Part shown: positions 6,483 through 13,208 of the stretch, in pieces | Layout: every line of letters starts with the position of its first letter | Position numbering within the stretch: the first letter of the stretch is position 1 | DNA from: an uncultured Pedobacter sp. | GTDB taxonomy: Bacteria; Bacteroidota; Bacteroidia; Sphingobacteriales; Sphingobacteriaceae | Length of the DNA stretch: 13,208 nt | Direction of reading: 5' to 3' | Assembly (NCBI GenBank): GCA_938008555.1 | Contig: CALLKE010000037.1 | Location: 1-13,208, forward strand | The notes under the pieces: model-generated | Seen by the model: only the letters and a program-made list of their open reading frames with translations | What the model was told of the DNA's origin: nothing | The model's database searches: none | Position numbers and translations under genes: made by a program

Positions 6483-9284
6483 CTATATTTTTATCAACTT
6501 CATTTCATAGATCGGTTTTCCCTTTAAGGTGATTTTGCAGATGTATGTCCCTGAAGATAATTGTGTTGCCGAGAGATCGTGACGTAGGCTATTTAATGCC
6601 TGTGTACTGATTTGTTTGCCTGCCATGTCATAAATAGAAAGCGTGTATTCTGCCACTGTGCCGCTTAGTACGGAGAATTGTTCACTGACTGGATTTGGAA
6701 AAAGAACAAATTGCTGCTTGTCCAAATAAATGGCAGATGTGATAGCTGAGATAATACTATCTCCCTGAGTGGTTGTTAAAATGGCTCTATAGTACTGCAC
6801 TCCCTGCCTAGGCTCTACATCAACAAAAGTATATCCTAGCGAATTAGTGACTACCGCTGATCCAATGGTGGCGTAGATATCGGGGCCGATTAATTTTTCA
6901 CATCGAATTGTGCCACTTAACCCCATTGTAGAGCCCAGTTTAAGGGTAACTGTGATACCATTGCTCCCCACATTTGCTAATAAACTTTTGACATAGCAAG
7001 CGACACCTTGTTGTTGGGCATCTAGTGTGAAACCTTTAAGCCCGGTCAGATCTGCAACTCCATTGGCTTTTATGGCAAAGTAATTTGATTCAGTAATCGA
7101 TTTTGGAATTTGTATCAAGGTATCTGTAGTACTGGTCAAGGCTTGCAAGATGTTATTTTTGACATTGTAGATCGTATATCCAGTGCTTTCAGTTTGTTTG
7201 GGCCAGTATAAAAGAAGTTCGTTTTCACAATTATAGCCCACATTAAAGTTTACGGGTCTAGAAATGGAAAAGGATTGACTAATGAAATCTTGGCCGTTGA
7301 TAGTCATTTTGAGTAAGGCTTTTGTGAAGATGTCTGGAGTTTGCCATTTATAAAAACTGGAATTCCCCTGAATCGAAGGTGTGATTAGAGACCAGGTCGT
7401 CCCATCATCAAAGCTAACAGATAGTGATCCTGGATCATTAAAAGTGTTTTTATAGCGTAGATAATTGATATCTGCTGCAAAAAGTTGGTCATCTTTGGTA
7501 GGAAAATTCCATTCAAATGTATGAGCTATGGTAGATTGATAGCTAAAATGAAATTGCTGCGCTCTCTGTGTGACATGATTTCCATAAACATGGATCGTAT
7601 AACTACCTGGTGTTGGGTTATCCAATGTCACCTGCTCCACGTTGTTTAAATGATCTTTTTGTCTAGCCGCATTTGCGGAGATGGCTTCAATGGATGGTGA
7701 GGAGTTTAGTACCCAAGGTAAAGTTTTGTTTCCTGACGAATCTTCAATCCAAAGATCCAGATCGTTTATTAAAGCTTGTGGTGAATTTAATGTGGCTGCT
7801 AGGTCGTTCCAAGCTAGAGATACCTTGAACTCTTTCACTGAGTCATTGATCTCGATGGGGTAGCTAAGATCCTGCCCATCTAAAATAATATCACTTTTGA
7901 AACGAGATTCATCAATGGTTTTCATTGCCTCGCAGGCATTGAGTTTTCCAAATCCACTACTGTAATCTACTTGTGGATTTCCTACATCATTGGCAGTATT
8001 AATGAGGATGCTTTTTAATAGGGCTGCTGACGGTGATTGATGAAATTTATCTTTAAACTTCTGTTTCAAGAGACATACTACTCCACTGGTTAAAGCTGCA
8101 GCTCCAGAGGTGCCATCTTCACCAGATGCTACTACTTCGGGTTTGATCCGGCCATCGTAGGCAGGGCCTTTTGAACTCAAATCCTGGACAATATCCTCTC
8201 GATCGATACCTCCAATAACGAGTGCATTTTTGGCTTGTTTAAACGTTCCGGTAAGATTGGCATGATTGCTTAAACCAGCATAAACTCCCAGTTGTGGTAT
8301 GGTTGTCCCGATATTGCCTGCCGAAAAAACATGAACGAGGGTGTCAGTCTGATAAACTTGTTGATCATATTCACGGGCTTCAGCCCCATAATAATTTTCG
8401 ATGTTAGTGCCATAGGAGTGATTCTGAACACTAATGTTGTTTGCACTCAAATTTGAGATATCGTCAGGCATCAAACGGCTAAAATCGGAACTGATTAGGG
8501 TTACTTCAGGAGCAGCTCCTAAGCCATTAATATAGCTGGTCCCATTGCCACCAATTAGTGTAGCCATTATAGTAGCGTGCTGAGAATATGTTGTCGACTG
8601 GGTGTTGGAATAGATACTCCTACCTAAAAGATCAAGATCATTACGATCAAACATGTTCTCTTTTATTGAGGCGATTATACCTGCTCCTCTTGTAGCTGGA
8701 AATAAGGAGTGCAAATTGGAGACTTGATTTGTGGAAAGATCCATGCTATTTATTGAAAATTCCTCTCGTGGCTTTCGTTTGATGTCGGCAAATTTCACCG
8801 CAGGAATTGCCAATAGTTGGGGTAGGTATTGAAGACGGGTTTGTATAGTGATGTATTGATTATCGGCGTCTAAAATAGTTCCATATTGTTTTAATTCAGT
8901 TGAAGATATTTCTGATGATGTATTTAAAATAAGTTGAATGTCTGATTTAGGGTGTTTCCACCAATAGGCCAGTAGGTTGTCACTGGCTTTGTATCCATCG
9001 TTAGCGGGTGTATGATAGATCATCGCGTCATTAATTGATGAGATGCCTGTGTTCGTGTTCGCTTGAATAACGTAGTGTTGGTTTGACAGCTGTCTAATGA
9101 CCTTGAGGTCGGCTAATTTTTTTAGCTCGCTGGCGTCTTTAAGCTTGATCAGGTAATTGCCTGCTTGATGCTCATGTGTTTTGCTTGAGAGACGATTAAA
9201 AAAGACATCTTTTGTAACCCGCTTTTGTGGATAAATCGTCGTGGTGCAAATCAATAAAATTAATAAAATAAAATATTTAAACAT
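6483..9284 (-). CDS. Secreted S8 subtilisin-like serine peptidase with T9SS sorting domain
   Basis: I start at the ATG at 9284 (933 residues) because it gives a clean signal peptide (MFKYFILLILLICTTTIYPQ) behind an A-rich leader; an in-frame ATG at 9332 would put 16 polar residues in front of it. Residues ~20-180 are a propeptide-like region. The S8 domain spans ~195-460, with His236 in SQHATIMATLIGG, the oxyanion Asn324 in HVFSAGNIGT and Ser393 in GEDGTSGAAALTSG. The usual DTG/DSG motif is replaced by SIKENMFDRNDLDLLGR, with Glu209 near the catalytic Asp position. A P-domain-like beta sandwich (~470-600; SLAWND, NDLDLWIED, PGSYTIHVYG) and Ig/Fn3-like segments follow. The last ~73 residues (LFPNPVSEQF ... 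GTYICKI ... KLIKI) form a type A T9SS sorting domain, so the enzyme should be exported through the outer membrane. Substrate unknown. It is transcribed divergently from a metallopeptidase lipoprotein. Confidence 0.93.
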   Translation of the reverse strand: MFKYFILLILLICTTTIYPQKRVTKDVFFNRLSSKTHEHQAGNYLIKLKDASELKKLADLKVIRQLSNQHYVIQANTNTGISSINDAMIYHTPANDGYKASDNLLAYWWKHPKSDIQLILNTSSEISSTELKQYGTILDADNQYITIQTRLQYLPQLLAIPAVKFADIKRKPREEFSINSMDLSTNQVSNLHSLFPATRGAGIIASIKENMFDRNDLDLLGRSIYSNTQSTTYSQHATIMATLIGGNGTSYINGLGAAPEVTLISSDFSRLMPDDISNLSANNISVQNHSYGTNIENYYGAEAREYDQQVYQTDTLVHVFSAGNIGTTIPQLGVYAGLSNHANLTGTFKQAKNALVIGGIDREDIVQDLSSKGPAYDGRIKPEVVASGEDGTSGAAALTSGVVCLLKQKFKDKFHQSPSAALLKSILINTANDVGNPQVDYSSGFGKLNACEAMKTIDESRFKSDIILDGQDLSYPIEINDSVKEFKVSLAWNDLAATLNSPQALINDLDLWIEDSSGNKTLPWVLNSSPSIEAISANAARQKDHLNNVEQVTLDNPTPGSYTIHVYGNHVTQRAQQFHFSYQSTIAHTFEWNFPTKDDQLFAADINYLRYKNTFNDPGSLSVSFDDGTTWSLITPSIQGNSSFYKWQTPDIFTKALLKMTINGQDFISQSFSISRPVNFNVGYNCENELLLYWPKQTESTGYTIYNVKNNILQALTSTTDTLIQIPKSITESNYFAIKANGVADLTGLKGFTLDAQQQGVACYVKSLLANVGSNGITVTLKLGSTMGLSGTIRCEKLIGPDIYATIGSAVVTNSLGYTFVDVEPRQGVQYYRAILTTTQGDSIISAITSAIYLDKQQFVLFPNPVSEQFSVLSGTVAEYTLSIYDMAGKQISTQALNSLRHDLSATQLSSGTYICKITLKGKPIYEMKLIKI

Positions 9285-9389
9285 TTTTTTTCTTTGAAAG
9301 AAAATTTTATATTGACAACGATTGATATACATATTTTTTCAATCTGATTCTACGCAATTAACAAAATTAATTAACCTAAAATCAAATTG
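9285..9389. promoter_or_regulatory. Divergent promoter region of the two protease genes
   Basis: This 105-bp AT-rich gap must carry the 5' signals of both divergent genes. On the minus strand TAATTTTG (9362-9369) fits the Bacteroidota -7 consensus TAnnTTTG exactly and would give a leader of ~70 nt for the subtilase, but the nearest upstream TTTG (9383-9386) is only 13 nt away, which is too close. I see no convincing match for the plus-strand gene. Neither start has a Shine-Dalgarno sequence; an A-rich stretch precedes the subtilase ATG. Confidence 0.3.
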
Positions 9390-10211
9390 ATGATGAAAAA
9401 AGTCAGCTTTTGTCTAGTAGCTACTAGCGCGCTTATAATAACCATAATATCTTGTAAAAAAACTGAACAAAATGCCGAGAAGAGCCAGAAAATTTCTCAA
9501 GATGTGTTGGCTTCGATACGCAAGTTAGGATTTAGCACAGATAATGTGATCGTAAAAAAGGGGGGGTATCTTGTTGAAGGTGACATTTTGCTGACTAATG
9601 AAAATTTACAGCAACAAAGCCAAAGCCCTAATTTGCGAATTGCAGATGTTGAGCAGTATCGTACAACTAATTTGGTTAAAGTTCCAAGAACTATTACGGT
9701 GTCAGTGTCCAATTTAACCGATCCATACTCTCGGGCAGCTGATAGTGCTATCGCGCGGTATAATGCACTTAACTTGAAAATGAAATTTGAGCGTGTAGAC
9801 TCTGGGGGTGATATTGATATTGTTGGTTTTGATGAAGAATCAGATGGTGGTTATATCACATTAGGATCTTCTGGATTTCCAACTACTGCTGGAGATCCAT
9901 TTGCCCAAATTCAAATGAATACAAATCCTGATGCGTATGGTCCTAATCCCAATGTACTATATCTAGCTTCTGTATTGACACATGAGATGGGCCACTGTAT
10001 AGGGTTTCGTCACACAGATTATATGAATCGGTCATACAGCTGTAGAGGGGCTAAAATTAATGAAGGCCAGGCAGATGTAGGCGCTGTAAGAATTCCTGGA
10101 ACACCAAGCAAGCCAGATGCAGATTCATGGATGCTTTCTTGTTCAAATGGTGGTAATAGAAAGTTTAATCTAAATGATATTGTCGCGCTTAAATATTTAT
10201 ACAAAAAATAG
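9390..10211 (+). CDS. Zinc metallopeptidase lipoprotein, HEMGH motif (M57-like)
   Basis: The product is a 273-residue exported zinc protease. I use the ATG at 9390; the next codon is also ATG, and the TTG at 9387 is less likely. The N-terminus MMKKVSFCLVATSALIITIISC ends in a lipobox with Cys22, so it should be lipid-anchored. Residues ~97-273 form the catalytic domain with HEMGHCIGFRHTD (His198, Glu199, His202, His208), which fits the metzincin-like HExxHxxGxxH zinc site. Met248 (DSWMLSC) may be the Met-turn. This matches the Bacteroidota dual-action HEIGH peptidase family (Peptidase_M57), with HEMGH in place of HEIGH. It is transcribed divergently from the secreted subtilase, so the two may share regulation. 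A run of A6 followed by G7 at 9554-9566 lies in the coding sequence. Substrate unknown. Confidence 0.88.
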   Translation: MMKKVSFCLVATSALIITIISCKKTEQNAEKSQKISQDVLASIRKLGFSTDNVIVKKGGYLVEGDILLTNENLQQQSQSPNLRIADVEQYRTTNLVKVPRTITVSVSNLTDPYSRAADSAIARYNALNLKMKFERVDSGGDIDIVGFDEESDGGYITLGSSGFPTTAGDPFAQIQMNTNPDAYGPNPNVLYLASVLTHEMGHCIGFRHTDYMNRSYSCRGAKINEGQADVGAVRIPGTPSKPDADSWMLSCSNGGNRKFNLNDIVALKYLYKK

Positions 10212-10277
10212 GTTCATCTATAAATAGTTGCATGCATGATTAACTAAATGTTAGATAAAATTTTGTTTTAATATTAC

Positions 10278-10314
10278 TATGTCAAAAGGAGGCTAGATGC
10301 CTCCTTTTGACATA
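10278..10314. terminator. Bidirectional intrinsic terminator
   Basis: A perfect 16-bp inverted repeat, TATGTCAAAAGGAGGC and GCCTCCTTTTGACATA, is separated by the loop TAGAT. The GC-rich core GGAGGC/GCCTCC is bounded by AAAA and TTTT, so it can terminate transcription on either strand. It lies 66 nt after the metallopeptidase stop codon and insulates the downstream surface-protein gene from it. Confidence 0.88.
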
Positions 10315-10610
10315 ACTAGTCAGATATTGTTTTTCGCTGGCTTACAAAAACATCGAAAAATGAAAGTATGCATTATGTTTTTTGATTAATTAATTTATTT
10401 GTTAATTTGCTTTTTGGTTAAATGTTTTAAACAATAAGTTTAATTTAAGTAAAATTTTATAAGATTTTTATGATAATGGGCTTGCAGATGGGTATTTAGA
10501 AGAGTATATATTCACGTGCATTTTGTTGTTTAATGCCATATTACGTGGTTTTAAAAGATTAGCCTAATGTCCAATGATGGATTTATAGATAGTATTTAAA
10601 AACATTGTTT
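10315..10610. other. AT-rich intergenic leader of the surface-protein gene
   Basis: This ~296-bp stretch has no convincing open frame. It is strongly AT-rich, with TTAATTAA-like runs around 10384-10450. TTAATTTG (one mismatch to TAnnTTTG) follows a TTG at about the right distance, but lies ~200 bp before the start codon, so it is only a weak promoter candidate. A long untranslated leader is possible. Confidence 0.5.
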
Positions 10611-13208
10611 ATGAGGGTATATTCATGCACATTTATTTTGATGACTTTGTTGGGCTTATTATGTATAGGTCAGCAAGTTCAAGCCCAAATTAATCTTAAT
10701 TACTCCCTGACAGGTACCGTCTCGAATTATCCTAACTTGGTTATTGGAGGTAATGCTATTCTCACTTCCGGAATTTCTGATACGGCAAACAATGGTTGGC
10801 TTCGTTTAGTTCCACAGGCTCTGAATTTAAGTGGATATGCATATGTTGATCAAGCGTTTCCAAGTAATGAGGGTGTAGTCGCAGAATTTGAATATAAGGT
10901 GTGGGGGTCTAGTTTTGGAAATCAGGCTGTACCTGCGGATGGTTTGTCTGTTTTTTTATACGATGGCTCAGTTACGAAAAGCACTTTTGCAGTTGGTGAA
11001 GCTGGTGGTGGATTAGGTTATGCCGCCGTAACAGGTAACACTGATGCTTTAAAAGGAGGATATATTGGAGTAGGTTTTGATGACTATGGTAACTATTCGA
11101 ATAGTGGGTTCCTTAACGGGGGGCAAAATGGTCTAGTTCCGGAGGCAATTGCAGTTAGGGGAACTACTGGCCCATTGAGAGACCAGGCTTGGTATCTTGG
11201 GGGGACGGGGGCAAGTCTAACTAGTTCAACCAGTGCTACTGTCGATCCTCAACTACAAGGTAAAACGGTTGCTTATACAACATTAACATCCGCACGACCT
11301 ACAGATGATGTATATTACAGAAAAGCACGTGTACTTCTTGTTCCAAATTCAACTAATACGGGGTTTTTAGTAACGGTACAACTTGCAATCACTCCTGGAG
11401 GGGTGTATTATACTGCTATTAACCAGCTCGCCACAACCAATTTACCGCCCACTACTCTAAAAATAGGTTTTGCAGCAAGTACTGGCGGTAGTCAGGCCAA
11501 TCATGAAATCCGTAATCTAATAATAACTGCTCCAGTTAGTTATGCGATCACCAAAACAGTGAATAAAACAGTTGTTAGTTCCACTGATATGCTTACTTAT
11601 ACATTGCAAGTAAGTAATATAGGAACAGCTTCAACAAATGGAGCAGTAGCAACAATCACTGACCCTTTGCCAAGTGGTTTAACTCTGGTGGGTACTCCGA
11701 CGTTTGTTACTACTTCAGGTGCCCCTACTAACTTTCAATATAATGGGTTAAGTAATGGTGCAATCAATATGTCTGTCAATTTACCTCCTAGCTCATCGGG
11801 GACGATTACTTATGGTGTCATCGTGAATGCGACAAATTCAACTATACTTTCTTTGACTAGTACTGCTCAGATTATCCCTCCTACAGGCTTTAGTGATACA
11901 AATTCGAGTGATGATAGTAGTACAACACAAGTATTGATTAAGCCCAACCTAACCAATTTGGGTACGACTATTTGTTCACAGGCCTCAACAGGAGTGGCTT
12001 TAACATCTAGTCCAAGTAGCCTGAGCTCTACATATAGCTGGACAGCAGCGTTGGGGAGTGGTTCCGTAACAGGGTTTTCAAATGGTTCTGGAGGAACAAT
12101 CAATCAAGTTTTGACGAACACTGGAGCAAACACAGGAACCGTGATTTATACTGTAATACCGACAGCGAAAACCAATAATGTATTGGCTGACGGAACTGTG
12201 AGTGGAACCGTGAGTACGGCTGGAAATCCGACGCCTATCACTGTTACTGTGTCTGCTCCTGCACCCATCGTTTTTTCGTCGATTTCATCTTCCATTAATG
12301 GGGGAAGCAGTATAGTTTTAAGTACTAGCATTCCTTGTCCAATAGCAAGTAATCTGACCATTACGCTTAGCCCTTCTGGTAGTGCTATATCTGGTACAAA
12401 CTACACGGGTTTGCCTACACAAGTCATTATTCCACAAGGAGCTAGTAGCATAAGTTTTACGATTAATGGCTTAAATAATAATGTGATAAATGGTATAAAC
12501 ACGCTATTTATACAAGGATCTGCTACGAATTATATTTCAGGAGGTACTACCGTTACAATAATGGATACCACAGGGAGCAGTGCATCGAATGATGTGATCA
12601 ATATTGGATCTGGTACTGTTTCGGAGACCCTATCTAAAATACTAACGGTTAGCTTGACTGGTACAATCTATACGTATGGGCCACTGACAGTAACAATCGC
12701 ATCGAATGTGGCTTTCCCAAGAAATTATACAGCGAATGATGGCCGTGGTGTACAGTCGATTAGTGGTAGTACCAGTTTTACTGTGGTGATCCCAGCGAAC
12801 CAGCATTCGGTAAGTCTTACGATTCAGACGGCAAGCGATGGTAATGTGGGTAATAATGTATTTAATTTGACGGGTTCTGCGACTGGTTTTACTATTAATC
12901 CAGGAACTTTAACAGTGATCGACACCGATGTGACGGGTGGTTTGGGTGGCTCAGGTTCAACGACGTTGACGATTAGTTCAGGCACTGTAAGTGAAACCTT
13001 ATCGAAGGTATTGACTGTGAGTTTACCCAGTACGATCAACGCAACTAATACTCCTCTAACAATAACGATCGTATCGAATGTAGCGTTCCCAAGAAATTAC
13101 ACGGCGAATGATGGTAGGGGTGCGCAGTCAATCAGCGGCAGTACTAACTTTACAGTTGTTTTGCCGGCGGGCCAACACTCGGTGAGTTTTACGATTCAGA
13201 CGGCAAGT
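10611..13208 (+). CDS. Large secreted lectin-like, repeat-rich surface protein (5' part, runs off window)
   Basis: An uninterrupted frame of 866 codons starts at ATG 10611 and is still open at the right edge. A signal peptide (MRVYSCTFILMTLLGLLCIG ... VQA, cleavage after ~25) directs export. Residues ~27-307 resemble an L-type (legume) lectin domain: DGLSVFLYDG, GGGLGYAAV, GYIGVGFDDYGN and the closing strand ANHEIRNLIITA. Residues ~310-443 fit a DUF11-like domain (KTVNKTV, LTYTLQVSNIG, ITDPLPSGL). Residues ~445-547 fit a PKD-like domain (ICSQASTGVALTS, YSWTA). From ~548 there are Calx-beta-like units; two of ~123 residues (668-790 and 791 onward) are strongly alike. This layout is common in T9SS-exported adhesins of Bacteroidota, so a sorting domain is expected at the missing C-terminus. 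Ligand and role in adhesion are inferred. There is no Shine-Dalgarno sequence. Confidence 0.87.
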   Translation, partial: MRVYSCTFILMTLLGLLCIGQQVQAQINLNYSLTGTVSNYPNLVIGGNAILTSGISDTANNGWLRLVPQALNLSGYAYVDQAFPSNEGVVAEFEYKVWGSSFGNQAVPADGLSVFLYDGSVTKSTFAVGEAGGGLGYAAVTGNTDALKGGYIGVGFDDYGNYSNSGFLNGGQNGLVPEAIAVRGTTGPLRDQAWYLGGTGASLTSSTSATVDPQLQGKTVAYTTLTSARPTDDVYYRKARVLLVPNSTNTGFLVTVQLAITPGGVYYTAINQLATTNLPPTTLKIGFAASTGGSQANHEIRNLIITAPVSYAITKTVNKTVVSSTDMLTYTLQVSNIGTASTNGAVATITDPLPSGLTLVGTPTFVTTSGAPTNFQYNGLSNGAINMSVNLPPSSSGTITYGVIVNATNSTILSLTSTAQIIPPTGFSDTNSSDDSSTTQVLIKPNLTNLGTTICSQASTGVALTSSPSSLSSTYSWTAALGSGSVTGFSNGSGGTINQVLTNTGANTGTVIYTVIPTAKTNNVLADGTVSGTVSTAGNPTPITVTVSAPAPIVFSSISSSINGGSSIVLSTSIPCPIASNLTITLSPSGSAISGTNYTGLPTQVIIPQGASSISFTINGLNNNVINGINTLFIQGSATNYISGGTTVTIMDTTGSSASNDVINIGSGTVSETLSKILTVSLTGTIYTYGPLTVTIASNVAFPRNYTANDGRGVQSISGSTSFTVVIPANQHSVSLTIQTASDGNVGNNVFNLTGSATGFTINPGTLTVIDTDVTGGLGGSGSTTLTISSGTVSETLSKVLTVSLPSTINATNTPLTITIVSNVAFPRNYTANDGRGAQSISGSTNFTVVLPAGQHSVSFTIQTAS
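12612..13208 (+). repeat. Tandem ~370-bp coding repeats
   Basis: Two consecutive units share long identical blocks; for example ACGATTCAGACGGCAAG occurs at 12819-12835 and 13191-13207, a spacing of 372 bp. The unit starts (GGTACTG at 12612, GGCACTG at 12981) are 369 bp apart, so one codon has been gained or lost. At protein level both carry SETLSK, SNVAFPRNYTANDGRG and QSISGST. The array continues beyond the window. Confidence 0.88.

Noticed and set aside
9312..9331. TTGACA followed by TATACAT as a sigma-70 promoter for the metallopeptidase gene
   Set aside because: The spacing is only about 8 nt, far short of the usual 17, and the Bacteroidota promoter type differs.
9285..9332. Longer start for the subtilase at 9332
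   Set aside because: It would put a polar, basic 16-residue stretch before the hydrophobic signal segment; the ATG at 9284 gives a normal signal peptide.
11867..13039. Minus-strand frames of 70-80 codons opposite the large surface-protein gene
   Set aside because: They are antisense shadows of the long plus-strand frame that runs from 10611 to the window end.
12612..13208. CRISPR-like or insertion-sequence repeats
   Set aside because: The repeats are in-frame coding units of about 123 residues with beta-strand patterns, without spacers or transposase.

Overview
The window looks like chromosomal DNA of a Bacteroidota bacterium, probably a Sphingobacterium or Pedobacter type. The evidence is AT-rich intergenic DNA, start codons without a Shine-Dalgarno sequence, a subtilase ending in a type IX secretion (T9SS) sorting domain, a lipoprotein metallopeptidase of the HEMGH type, and an Rhs protein with the PAAR-like N-terminus typical of Bacteroidota Rhs effectors. 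The genus is an inference; no marker gene is present.

Region 1 (1-6130, all minus strand) is a polymorphic-toxin locus. Read in the direction of transcription it holds: a full-length 1391-residue PAAR-Rhs protein whose last ~118 residues look like a GIY-YIG/URI-fold nuclease tip; a short AT-rich gene 1 nt downstream, the presumed cognate immunity gene; a promoterless, start-less copy of the Rhs core end fused to a second, His-rich toxin tip; a HEAT-repeat immunity gene joined to that tip by a TAATG overlap; and a third Rhs core fragment, broken by a nonsense codon, that runs out of the window. Each displaced Rhs fragment begins directly after an immunity stop codon. This is the pattern expected if new tip/immunity cassettes displace older ones by recombination in the shared Rhs core.

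Region 2 (6131-6482) is a 352-bp intergenic stretch with an unusual cluster of three perfect 10-11 bp inverted repeats, and possibly the rhs promoter.

Region 3 (6483-10211) is a divergent pair of exported proteases: on the minus strand an S8 subtilase with a T9SS C-terminal domain, and on the plus strand a zinc metallopeptidase lipoprotein. A strong bidirectional hairpin terminator (10278-10314) follows the second gene.

Region 4 (10611-13208, plus strand) is the first 866 codons of a very large secreted surface protein: signal peptide, legume-lectin-like domain, DUF11-like domain, PKD-like domain and tandem ~123-residue beta repeats. It continues past the right edge. Overall the window encodes contact-dependent antagonism next to secreted proteases and a probable adhesin. 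No secretion-machinery gene, RNA gene, CRISPR array or insertion sequence was seen.
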